Shown one piece after another: positions 45,001-56,800 of a DNA stretch of 64,000 bases (positions within the stretch are counted from its first letter, which is position 1; each line of letters opens with the position of its first letter). The stretch comes from Bilabrum cf. latius. Taxonomy: Eukaryota > Bigyra: Bicosoecida > Bigyra > Bicosoecida. The notes beneath the pieces are model-generated. The model did not search any database and was not told the DNA's origin. It was given only the letters and a program-made list of their open reading frames with translations. The DNA lies in NCBI GenBank assembly GCA_965178125.1, contig OZ237760.1, positions 496,001-560,000 on the forward strand. The letters run 5' to 3'. The position numbers were made by a program, and so were the translations under genes.

Positions 45001-48000
45001 GCATCCGCCGCCGAGACTTGCTCCTGCTTAGGCTGTTGCCTCCTCTCCCTATGAATGACTTCAGTCCGCGGAACGAATCAAGAGAACCTCTGCGAATGTC
45101 CTCTACGAGGGCGGGCGTGCCAGCGGCTGCCATATCGGTTGCCGCGCGCGGCCTCGCATTTCGTGCATCGGAATCCGGAGACCCACCTTCTAGTTGAGCA
45201 TGGCCTGAAGCAGAGTGTTTCCCGTGGCCAGTACCTGCCTTCGACTCTGAACCGCTCGATCCCTACCGCTTGGCCGCTCCGAGTGCGAGCCGCATGGGCG
45301 GCGTGGGCCTCAGCTGCGGGCCAGTGGTCGACCTCCCGATCCCGCTTCCAATTACTGGTGGAAGGGATGACTGCGAACTGTTCGGGGTATTGTCCTGCGC
45401 GACCAACGGAGATGCCCTTGGGGTGGCGCTCGGCGTGCTACCAGGGCTGCTTGCAGGCGAAATGTCTTGCCTAAACCTGACAGCAAGGGATGCTGGCCCG
45501 GCTGCCGAGGGCATCTCCTGGTCCAAATCACGAGGACCCGTCCCTTGTCTCGATGCACTTGGCGGTCGGGACTCGTCGGTACGCGTTCTCGCTGTGGTTG
45601 CCGACATTTGACTTCGAAAAGACATCCCGCCAAACGTTCCCATCCTGTCACGCCTCTAGTACCGAGCAAGAGCGCGGTAGTACTCCCGTTCGAATAGCTG
45701 CAACCGGCTGAGGGGCACGCCTGCGTCCTCGAGTGCCCGCCGTAGGCAGCCTGCCTTGCCGTACTCGAAAACGTCCCTCATGTGCTTGGCAGTCCTCTAG
45801 TCTGCGTGCTTGCTCCACGCGTCCTGCAGGTTCTCCGACGCAAACTCCTGATCTCCCGGTCCCATTTTCCCGCCAGCCGCTCCCGCAGACATGGTTGGTT
45901 CCTACTGTGACTGGTGCATAGGCCCTCCTAGGTCTAGTTTCGGCACGGCGCGTTTCCTGAACGAGAGCTTTGCATGCTAGTCGGCTGCAGGACCTGAGGC
46001 TGACGCGCCTAGGCCAGACGGATGAAACGGTGACGCAGTATTCTACTGGATCCCGGCGGGTGAACCCAAAGCAATCGCGGCCGGAGATCCTGCAACCACA
46101 CTGCCATGGTCTACCCCGAACGAGCCAGCAGGACTCAAACCGGCATCTCCTGTTCGCTGGCTGTCGCACCTGTCCCTTTGCGTATCTGGGGCAGCGTCCT
46201 GATTGCTCTCTGCCTACACATCCTCTCCCTCCTCGGCCACGTGTGCTTCCATATCTGAGTTGATGGTCACAACAGTAGCGTCCGAGTACCGCCGTGCCCT
46301 GGCTAGCATAAGCTCTCGTGCGAGGTGCAGAGCAGTCGGGTCGCTGTCTAAAGTAAGGTGGTTGCCGGGGCCCCCGGACTCTCCACCGCTAGAATCGAGG
46401 CGCGCCGCAGCACCAGGCAATAACTCAGGTTCTTCTCGGCTCAGTTGAGCCGAATCAGAAGTAGCGCCCTCATCAGCTGCTTTGCTTGTTCCAGCAACGT
46501 GGTTCTGCGACACGACTGAGGCACGTCTCCATACGGCCTCCACTTTGTCTGCGGCAGAGCTATTGGGCTGCGTCTCGGGGCCATCACGAGCCACACCATC
46601 GCTTTTTATCGACATGCCATCCGAGAGGGAGCCAAACGCTGAAGGGGGGCCGAAACCCTACTACTGCTGCTGCTGCTGCATCTGGTACCATGCTTCGCCG
46701 GGGTGGTAGAAGACTGGCCGATCGGATACGTTGTGAAGGAAACGCATTGTAGTAAGGGTTGCCATGCCTTCGTTGAGCTTCCTTAGCCTGCCGCGCAGCA
46801 TGTCTTGCCAAATACTGAACCACTGCACAACATCATGGAAGAGCTCCTGTGCTGTCTGCCTCTTTGAGTCTTCCGCATCTGCAAAGTTGTCGACAATGAT
46901 CGAGGTGAACATCTCCACCAGTAGCACTGCCGCCAGGAAAAAGAAAAGGATCAACACGAAAGAGAATACCTTGCCGATCGTGCCTCCAGTCCAAATTTCC
47001 TCAAAGACGGCATTCCAACCCTCCCCAGTCATCACAACAAAGAGCGTGAGCATTGCGTTCGAGAACGTGTCAAACACGAGCCGTGGAGCAGGCGCCTCGT
47101 CTGACACGTCAAGCCGACCCCCAAACAGCTGCATGCAAACGAGAGCAAATGCTGCAAGCGCTACGAAAATCAAGCAAACCAGGTTCGCGAGTGCGATTCC
47201 ACGAGCGAATGCAGTCTGCAGAAGGTGCTTCACCGGTGGTATCACCTTCAACGCTCGCAGCAGTCTCATGGCCCGGAATGACAGCACCAAAAACCCCCGC
47301 CAAACCCCGGCATTCTCTACTGGGTTTGCATCTTCTGTCAGCACCGGCAGCAGCATGACAAACGACGCCACCGATAGCACCATCGACACAAAGTCAACGT
47401 ACATGTAGGCATCCCGAATCGCCGAGCTTCCTTTTGCCGCAAGACGGATGAAGAACTCCGCGATGAAGAGCACCGAGAAGCAGAAGTCCGCGATCACGAT
47501 AGTACGAAGCTGTGACTGGCTCTCCCTCGGCTCGTAAGTCGCCAGGATAGCCACGTGAGCTACGATGAGAACAGCGAGCACGATCCGAAACGCGGTCGTG
47601 CGAGCAATCAAGGCACAGTCGCACCACGCATAACGATCGATGGTCACGATCTCGATCTATTCACCGGGCTGTTCAACCACAGACCCGGTAGCCCCGGATT
47701 CGTAGCGAGTCAGCACAGGAGCGGGACGGAGGGCAGGAGACGGGCCGACTGAAGCTTCGATCGACCCAGCTGGCTTGGCTGCCTGCGATGCCTTGTCCTG
47801 CCCTTTGCCATCGACGGGATTTCCATCACTGTCTGCTGCACTGTACACTCCCTGATCGAATCTGGCTGGGTTCTCGCCCTTGTGAGCTGGCTTCTTCGGT
47901 GTCAACTCAATCGCCCCACCGTTGCCCGCTTCAGTGTCACCTCCAGCAGCACCGTCCATGCCTCCGTTTCCAACCGACTAACCTTGCTTGTGCTGCTCTG

Positions 48001-50938
48001 CCGCGTCCTGATGGCTAGTCGTAGGCACAGTAACCGACCCAGCATCACTCCGGCTACTGGCGTCCCCTCCACCAGCCGCACCCAACTCTCCTGCTGCAGG
48101 TGTTTGCCTTGCCCCCATGATGTCGATACTGCTGGCGTGGGCGCTGCGGTTGCTTGACTCTCGGAGCCTGTCCCGGCTCACAGGGGTCTGCAGAGCCGTA
48201 GTGCTGGCAGCTGCATCCGGATCGATCGGTTTAAGAGGGGTGAGGTGGGACTTGATGCGAGCTTGAGCCGCAGCATCGACCTCGATAGAGCTCTCTGCAA
48301 GTCCTCGCTCGGTCCCGGTGGCATCAACAGCCGCGCCAAACGCCTCCTGTGCTGCAGCAGCTCCCTATGCCGTGTTCATGCGCTCAAGCTTGGTTCCCGG
48401 CTGCACTGGTGCTGACTCTGCTTTAACAAGTGGTGGCTTCTACAGACCAGAGCTAGTGGTTGTCGGCTTCGGTGGCCCTTCATGGGAGGAGTCAGGCCCC
48501 GCCTTTATCTCCTGTCGCTGCGAAGCAGCCCGAGTGACATCATTCGTTTGCCTGGCTTGCGCGGGCCCGTCCAGCACCTCCTCGAGTTTGTTCTCTCCGA
48601 ACACTAGCGCTGCTTGCACTGCCCCGCGCAACATGCCGCCGATTCCCGGTCCTTTGGTCTGGCTCTACCTCTCTCTTCGTCTCGACACGCCCGGAATTCG
48701 TGCCTGAGAAGCCGCGCCCTCACCCTCTCCACTCTCTGCCGATTCGGAAGACCTTAGTTTGGAGGCAGTTGGGCCTGCGAAGTGCCGCTTACCGCTCACC
48801 GACGTAGCTGTGTCGATCGGTGACAGCATGCCAGACCCCGCAATATTGCTCTGGGTATTTATCGAATCCCTCCGCCGGCGCCGGCCTCCCACAGCCGATG
48901 CCTCTTTCGGATTCGCTGCCGCTCTCACAATCTGTTGAACAGTGAGCCCAGCGAGGCTTCTCCTCCTGGACTTCTTTCCTCTGCCATCGAGAGTCTGCTT
49001 GGCCTTGCGTCGCAGCCGTGCCTTGCGGGCGAGCCGCTCCGCATTCTCCCGCCGCTCCTTGTCTTCGGTCGTCTCTCGGAACACGACCTTGACATTGGAT
49101 GGAACCACTGTTCCCTGGGCACCCTGTCCTTCTCGCGGTGACCCTATATCGCTCAGCCCTGAGCCTCCCCCACCCGCTTCGCCGCCACTGGCAGACTTGT
49201 GGGGATGCGGGGCATTGGCCAGCTGAATCTGCTGGTCTTGCGCCAGGGCCTGCTCGTTACCGTCTTGCAAGTCCGTGTGACTATCAGTCAGGTATTCGTC
49301 CCATGCGGTAGAGAACTCAGTCATCATGACTGATGTGAAGAGCGAAAGGATCAGCCAGTTGCTGATGCCGACCACCAGAACAAAGAAGGTCACGCTGGCT
49401 GGGAACTCCGCGTCCATGAACCAGTACACGAACACGGTCCAAAACTCCATCGTTGACGTGATGATTGTGACCAAGATGCCATTCCCGAAGCTGTGAGGAG
49501 GGGTGGGGTGGCAGAAGGGGGCAGGCGCAACGAGTCAATGCAGAGCACAGCAGCAAGAACTTGGCGCGGCACGGTCAAGCTGCGCACGTGAGTCTGTGGC
49601 AAGAGCAGGGTCGACGAATGACTCACTTGTCATACGAGTATATGTTCCCTACGCCTGGATTGGATAGGTTAGTGGCACACGTGAGCGAAGGGTCAATGCT
49701 CTCGCACAGCAGACCGCCCTTGTCTACATCCTCGTCCTTGTTGCAGAATAGCATGGTCTGGGGCTCCACCGGCTCAACCTCCTCGTATGTGGCACGCTGC
49801 GAGACATAAATGGGAACAAGCTAAATAAAATGCGTGTACAGTGAGCCCAACAAGGCAGCCGGTTGTGCGTTCAGGTAGGGGGAGGGGCAGGGGCAGGGGC
49901 GAAGCCTCCTAAACGTCTGGCTCGCCCGCCCTGTTCTCCACCGCAGGCCGGGGTTCTCACATCCACGCATCTGCGCCTGAGTGACTGCTGCAAAGTTTCG
50001 ATCCCCACCAGGGTGAACACCACATAGGAGAAGAACAAGATAGCCATGACATTGGCGAGCAGCCTAAGCCCAGAGACGAGTGCCCTGACGATCACAGGGA
50101 CCTGGTCCAGCCCAGGGACGTGTTTGAATGCTCGCAGCAGGCGGAGGGCTCGCAGAGATGCCAGATTGACCTGCTCGTCGTAGAGGGTGACCCCGCTTCG
50201 TTTCAGGAGGTCGAGGATGGTCACCACGAGCACCACAAAGTCAAGGACGTCGTACGCGCTCTCGAAGTAGCCCACCCACATTGTATCAGGCTCGCGCCTG
50301 TCCTCGATGGTATCATCTACCTCAAGGCCGCAATATTCTAACACTGTTTCGCCCTCCGGTTCCACTGGCTTGCCGTTGGTCTGCGAACTGCTCGTGTCCT
50401 CGCGCCCGCCCCGCTGGACAGAGCCACCTCCCAGCGCTGAAGCAGGATCAATCATGCGCCCAACTGATTCAACTGTACGAGGAGTTGTGAATACTACCAA
50501 CGTCTTGGCCTCAGCTTCTGCCAGGAGGTCATCCAATTGTTGCTGCGCTGCACTCGCAGAGGCGGCTGAAGCATCGTCCTCAAGCCATTTGTGCAAGCCA
50601 TACGGCGGCCAATGACGGAAGCAACCACGCCCACATATCTTAATTACAGCTTCTAAAATGAAATACACGCCCGCTATCGTTTCGACGAGTTCTGCGCCAG
50701 GGGGAACGATGCCTTCAGGATCGCCAGGACGATACACACGCATAGCCAACGTGACGATGGAAGCAATCACCGCAAATTGGGTGAATGCTTCAAAAATATA
50801 GTGCCTCTCTACTTCTCTCAGCAAGAAAGGGATACCTGTACAATAGTCGGCCTTCACAACAGCAACCTGTGGTGCAAATTCGGTTGATCGAGCGGAGTGC
50901 GCTCCATCCGGAGGCTATGTTGCAGGGCCATCAGACAT
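36086..50938 (-). CDS. giant four-domain voltage-gated Ca2+ channel alpha-1-like protein
   Basis: Three exons (50938-49961, 49796-49627, 49490-36086) encode about 4,850 residues through roughly 40 TAGs; the stop is TGA. Four repeats of S1-S6 are visible. S4 helices carry spaced arginines ('ALRLLRAFKHV', 'FRAMRLLRALKVI', 'LRVLRLGRTARPLKLL', 'RALRVARVLRFLHL'). The pore loops read 'TSTMEFW', 'VMTGEGW', 'AITLEGY' and 'AATGEDW', giving Glu at 398, 1206, 2528 and 4028: the EEEE ring of Ca2+-selective channels. After IVS6 comes an EF-hand-like 'FKNSFDHFD', as in Cav C-termini. The cytoplasmic linkers are very long (I-II about 560 residues, II-III about 1,000, III-IV about 1,150) and the C-tail about 790. 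The III-IV linker holds a coiled coil and two Cys-rich clusters. Metazoan alpha-1 subunits are about 2,000 residues. It could drive ciliary or plasma-membrane Ca2+ entry. Confidence 0.9.
49491..49626 (-). other. intron 2 of the Ca2+ channel gene
   Basis: AA|GTGAGT donor and CCTCCTCACAG acceptor, 136 nt, phase 2. Joining the exons gives 'SYDNFGNGILV' leading into the domain I pore loop, which restores the family pattern. Confidence 0.9.
49797..49960 (-). other. intron 1 of the Ca2+ channel gene
   Basis: GTGAGA donor and TCTCGCAG acceptor, 164 nt, phase 0. It joins the end of domain I S5 ('LRRRCVD') to the 57-residue extracellular turret exon ('RATYEEVEPVEPQ'), which is Cys-containing as expected. 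Confidence 0.85.
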
Positions 50939-51453
50939 CTGGCTAGCCTGTGTGCAAATTAAATAACTTCTGCACTTTGTTGCGCAGGCCACGACACAGT
51001 AGCTTTCGATTTGCTGGTAGCGATTCGTACGGCCACTTTTGTGCTGCCGTTTCATTTCTTCTTCTTCATAATTTGCATGCAAGAAGCCTGCACAGCAAGC
51101 AAGCGTCGTATGGTGCGTTGCCGCTCGATGTAGTGGACGACTAGCCTGGATCTACAGAATACTATTCTTCGTGAGGTCTCTCGAAAACCCCATGATTTGC
51201 CTAACATTCGATGAATTCGTCTGTGCTGAGGGATACAGCCTCCAATCCTGACGAACACGTCAGCGGTGGGAAAGGGGGTTAGAAGTACTTAACATAGAAT
51301 AGATTGACCGATGGCTTGGACTGATTAGTCTGCCAATCTCAATCCTGCCCGAAATATGAGGTCCACCCGCTTCAACCGAGGGACACGGTCCTGGCCCTCC
51401 CGTCTGCGTGCCAGTGGATCCGCTCGAACGTGAGGCATGTTCCAGTCCACGAG
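50939..51453. other. divergent intergenic region with AT-rich stretches
   Basis: These 515 bp lie between the Ca2+ channel start (minus) and the MATE-like gene (plus). The region is AT-richer than the genes. It may include promoters and an unrecognised 5' exon or 5' UTR of the MATE-like gene. No RNA gene is apparent. Confidence 0.5.
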
Positions 51454-53628
51454 ATGACAAAAATCATTTTGCAATACTACAACGATATTAGACGATTCCA
51501 TGCATTGAAACGTATGGAAAGCCTTCATTATAATATTTCTGTGGTTTCAGAACCACGCAAGCGGCATCACCAAACCCTGAGCAAGCGGGAGCAGGCATCA
51601 AAGAAGAACGCTGGCTTAATTGAAGAAGTTGACCACGCACCCTTACTCCCAACGAGTGACAGCCATAGTAGCGAATCGAGACATAGTAATGATCCAGGGG
51701 ACACGTCTTACGCAGAAGTATTTGCCCTTACATCGGCTGAATGTGCATCAGAGCTTGGTGTAGGTTTGGGTTATTTCGTAATTTTGGTATTGACTAGATC
51801 CTAGCCCACAGATGAGCTATCCGGTCTTGTGTTTGTCACCATATTTGAAGAATTAAGTGTGCTGATTGTTAGTGCGATGTCTAGCGGTGTTGCGATCTCT
51901 TTAATCGAATACATCGAGGCAAAGGATTCGATGGGTGCGGCAGCTGGTAGACTGGGAATCACGGTGTCAGCATTCACTTCAGTTATTATAGGCATGACAA
52001 TCATCATTGTGGTGCAGCCACTCATTGTGCGCGGAGCGGGTCTCAGCTCGGATGCAATTGCGGTTGTGGACGCGGCTGTGATTCCAATGTGCTTCACACT
52101 GTTGCCGGCTACATTGGAGAGAGTCTTGGGTAACATGCTGAGCGCGATGGATGCATTCGTAGGACTCGCATTGACAGGGATGTCAGATGCTGCCATTGGC
52201 GTCGCTGTCTTTGCCGTGCTGCAGCGGTGGATGGGAGTGAGGGCATACCCATGGGCCTCGCTCCTCAAGAGCCTCGTGGCAATGTGCGTCGCTGCCTACA
52301 TGGTGCATTGGGCCGACGCAACGGAGGGCGACGACATCGACTGCATGGAATGCTTGCCTGGGCAAGTGACCAGCTTGTGCAGACGTTGTTGCTCAGAGCC
52401 CGAGGGAATAGGTCAGGCAGATGGCCCCGAGGGTACCGGCCCCCGGGGGGGCATCGGTGATGATGCTGGGGTGTAGAGGGGTGTCCCATTCGCAGGCAAT
52501 GTACAGGCTGCAGATGGGAACGACGCGACGGATGCACAGTAGAATGCAGAGGCTAGCACTGGTGCTAGGAATGAATTGGCTGGGTCGGGTAACAAGGCGG
52601 ACTTGAACGGTGCGACAAAGCCAGCCAAAGAAGTAGGTGGTTCGCCGGCACCTGGCGACTTGTCCGCCGGATCCCATGCAAATACTGATGAAGAGAATGC
52701 AGCCAGTTATGACATGGAGGATGGAAGACTCCAGCTTGGGAGTGAGCCTGCTAGCACGCCAGTTGCACGTGTCAAGCAAGCAGAGACACCTGGCGCAGGG
52801 GATGAGAAAGGCGAAGGGGGTCGCTTAGGCAACGGAAGCATTGGAAGCGAGGAGAAGGATGGCCCCCGGTACACTGATGTGTGGATCCCCTGCGACGACA
52901 AGTCGTGGGTGACGGCTCGCGACCTGGTGCTCGTGATGGGCTTGCCGTCAGCGGGGTTCGTATCTGTTGAGCTGCTTAGCCACTACTTCATCGCAGTGAT
53001 TGCAGGGACGGTGAGTGCTTCTGAAGTTGTAGCCGTAAGGATCGTCGAAGGATTTATGTGGCCGGCCCAAATCATCACAATGTCGGTACTGGAGGCGGTG
53101 GCGGCTCGGACGGCCGTGTATCTTGCGGCGCATTAGGAGGTGGATGCAACCACGCTGCAAGGGAGGGCAACGAACATGGTGTTGGTGCTGGCGCTTTTTC
53201 TTGCAGCAACCGCTGCGCTACTTCCGCCAGACGTATTGGCGTACCCCTTCTACAACGAGTGCCAAGGCTTGGACGCGGAATGCCAGGGCGCCGTGATTCG
53301 AGCGAAGCCTTTCACTGTGTTGGCTCTCATAGTTCTGTGTGTTGATGCAGTTAGGATATCAGACCAGCTGCTGATGAGAGCAATGATGCACACGGTGGAG
53401 CCTTTAGTAGCACAGACGGTATGCGTAGCTGGCGGTATGGGCCTAGGCTGGTGGTTTGCCCAGTACGTGGGAGGCGTCGGTATGGGCACTGCGGGTGCAC
53501 TCCTTGGGCGCGCTGTCGGCAGCATAGCATGCGCAGTGACGATGCGGTATTTGCTAAACTCGACACTTCTTTCTAGAAAGAAAGGGTCGCACGACGCGTC
53601 ATGCTCGTCTTGGCTATGGAAGTGCTGA
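51454..53628 (+). CDS. polytopic membrane protein, MATE/MOP-like transporter
   Basis: The frame ends at TGA 53626 and crosses four TAGs; from ATG 51454 it gives 724 residues. The 5' boundary is uncertain: a second ATG lies at 51517 and an acceptor-like 'tggtttcag' follows. About eleven hydrophobic segments occur in two halves separated by a disordered acidic loop of about 140 residues (about 310-460, rich in Gly, Ala, Glu). The second half contains 'MSVLEAVAARTAVYLAAH', UAG, 'EVDATTLQGRATN', resembling the MATE pattern of a membrane helix ending at a conserved small-residue turn followed by a cytoplasmic helix. The first half includes 'VGRLG'-like 'AGRLGITVSAF'. MATE proteins export organic cations or drugs using H+ or Na+. 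The family call is tentative; other MOP-superfamily flippases are possible. Confidence 0.45.
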
Positions 53629-53864
53629 GCACTTTTCCGGGGTACGGTTAGGTTCTTCTCGCTGCTGCAATGTCTCTAGGCCATGTGCAAGCAGCAAATC
53701 CAGTCCTAGATTCTGACAGACAAATCCATTGGATGCAGCAGTTAACACCGTCAGCGTTGCCCACGTCAGGTGTAGCCATACTTAAGAAGATCCCAACCAA
53801 CATCCGGGATTAACATTTATAGCAAACACAACAACACTCCACAAAGTCCGTGGATCCTGGATTA

Positions 53865-56800
53865 TCACTAGTTTCCCAATGCTGGGTCCCAAGAAGTGTG
53901 AAGCACGATGCCTGGTCGAAGAGAGACAACCGTGCGGTCCCGTGCCCCAACTTGTCCCCAAGAAGAACCACGAGCAGTGGGCCTCCCGCGTTCCCCACCA
54001 ACAGCATAATCCTAACGGTACAGTACCGTCGGCTGTCTGCGCCCACTGACTGCTTCGTGAGAGTCCACCTACCGAGATTGCCTTGCATGCTGCGGGCCTG
54101 CCTAAGCGGAATCCACTCTCGCCGCGTGCCTCCCGGCTTGCGAGTTCGTGGTGCGACGCTTCCCCTGACCCTATATCAAAATCTCGCGGCGCTCTGCCTC
54201 TCGCCTCTTCCTTGCGCGGGACCTTGCCCTTGCAACCGCCCGGTCTCTAGCAGCTTCCCGTTTTCTGAGCTCAGCAACTCTGGCTGCTCGGGGATCGATT
54301 TGTACCTAGCGTCGAGGCCGGCCGTGAGCCGCACCACCAACCGTCCTACCAACATCGCCTCCCTCGTGGCGCGCCGAACCATGCAACGGTGCCCGGGCTC
54401 CCGCTGGTCTCGTTCTCCCTCGAGCAGCAGCCCTCGACCTAGCACGATGGGGGCGAGCCTCAGCACCGCCAAGCCCTCTACCCTTGGGTGCGCCTTCCCT
54501 GGGCTATGGACGTCTTAGCCGGTCCTACCGGCCTGCACCTTTGCCAGCAGGAGGACTAGGCAGCCCCCACGCGTCAATCTCGTCCTCAGCTGCGTGACGT
54601 CGCTGCACGGCATGCGATACTCTGGTGTCTGCTTGCCCACCGTTGCCAGCGTGTGCCCCTCTGTGCTGCATCGAATGGCCACCGGCTTGCCCGGACGTGA
54701 TGCTGCGGTTTGACCCTCGCCGTGCTGCTCTCTCCGTCTGCGTTGAACCATCAGCTCGTGAAGCTGCGTGTCCACCGGCGTGTCGTGATGGGCCGGCGCG
54801 ATCGGGTGAGCCGGGACCAAGCGGCGTGAGTCCTATGGATGCGTCGGAGAGAGCTGCAGTATTCCACGAGAGCCGACGAGGCCGGGCACCTACATCCAAA
54901 ACATCATTACTGCTGCCAACGGCAACGCCGCGGGGTTCCGTGCGACCGGCAAGTCCACCGTCAGTCTCATCTTCCTGGTACTCTCTCCTGGACGGGTTGG
55001 CGTACATGATCTTGTCCAACGGCATGTCGGTTTGCGTCCCGGCGTCGAAACCCGAGCTTACCGCCGAGACAGCCGTGCCAGAACCCGGCTCGTGCAGATG
55101 CGGTAATGGCAGGGCCCTGGGGTCGGGTGCTTTCGTAGCCATAGCTTGCTTGCCACTGTCTTGGCTAGGTAGAGGAGCAGGCTCGCCCCGAAGAACCATC
55201 GCTTTGGAATGCCCCTTCAATGGGTAAGGCGAAGTGATATTTCCACCGGTGGCACCGCTTTGTAAGTTACCGCTGCTCCTGTCACCCTCTCGTTGTCGAG
55301 ATAGTGTGAGCTGAACTCGAAGCTGGCTGGGAGCTGCCATACTTGCATTCCTTGCGCGTGGCTGGTCCGCTTGCGACTGCTTTGTGCCTGTTGGATGCCG
55401 GTTGGATTTGTACATTCTTCCTACTTCTATGGTCTGATCGGCAGGTCTGGCTCGACGTTGCAAGTCGGATTCATCCTCTTCAACTTCTTCTGGGATGGCA
55501 GGGCTGATCGGAAGGCTCGCATCACGATACGACATGCGCTTGGCAGGGCTCGTAAGCGACTCGTCGTCCGAGTCCAGCTCAAGCACACGCTTCGGCACTT
55601 TTACACCTGCCGCTGCAGCGACCGCACCCGCCGTAGAATTCAGCAAATAGCGGGATTCTGACGAAGTACCACGAACGCGGTCTTGCGCATGTCCTGAGCG
55701 CGCGGGCTGCTACAAGTCCGATCCTGACAAGGCACGGCCTGTTCTGTTCCCGACGCTGAATTTCGCAGAGACAGACACTCGCTCTATGGGCGCAGCGGAC
55801 GTCCCAGGTTTGCGGCCGTTTGCGACAGCTTCAAAGGACTGGCTATCTGAGCTGCCTTCAGTTGCTCGTCGCTTCTGCGGCGGGGTCATGGAAGCCTCGA
55901 GTGCAGTAGCGACTGCATCCAGCAGCTCGGCTTGGTGCGCCTCTCGCTTCTCCCTAGCCTCTCGCAGCTGCAACAGGATGTCGCCCTTCCTCGCATCCTC
56001 GGCGCGAGCACCGATGCCACCGCCAGTGCCATCGTCCTGGAAAGCCGCGAGATATGGCATGGCTCGTGCGTGCGAGGATATAGAAGCACTTGGGCTAGCG
56101 CTGCTGTGGCTGCTCCCGTAGTGAGAGTCGCTGCCGGCACCTGCAGCCTTGTATGCAGGGCCGTGGGCGAGTCTGTGCAGCATCTAACTGACAGCAATGG
56201 AGTCCTGCTAGTGAGATGCCGCCATGTCTTGCACTGCTTTCCAGGCCCGTTTGGATGCTGGAGAGGTGAAGTCCGCCTGAATCGGTGGCTACGCTAGGTT
56301 TTCTGCAGCATTCGCGTCGTATTGTGGCTTGATGCTACTGACCCTGCGTGCTTTCATCGACTTCTGGTCATTGCTTGGCTGACATTCTACGTCTCGTTGG
56401 CGCTGCGTGCTGGGCTCACTTGCCACGGCCCGTCGGGGTGGGGGCTCATGAAGGGTGGGAGCAAGGTGCTAACTCTTGGCTCCTTCGTCGCTGATTGCTG
56501 ACTTCTACTCTGCTTCACTCGGCCGACTTGTCGCGACGCTTTCTGCCAGCTGCTGCTCGTCGTCCGAGTCCACCAATTCGATAACGTCGTCATCATCATC
56601 GCTGTCTGAGGGAATATCAGTGTCATCCTCATCATCACTTTTGGACGCTGTAGCAGCACCACCCCGACGATCACCACTGATAGAAGTCCGGCTTCTACTC
56701 TGAGCAAGCTCTCGAGCGGCTTGCATCGCCCGCTTGGCAGCCATTCTGTCGACATTCTCCTCACCGCGTTCCTGCTGCTGCGGACCATCGTGCTCGACTG

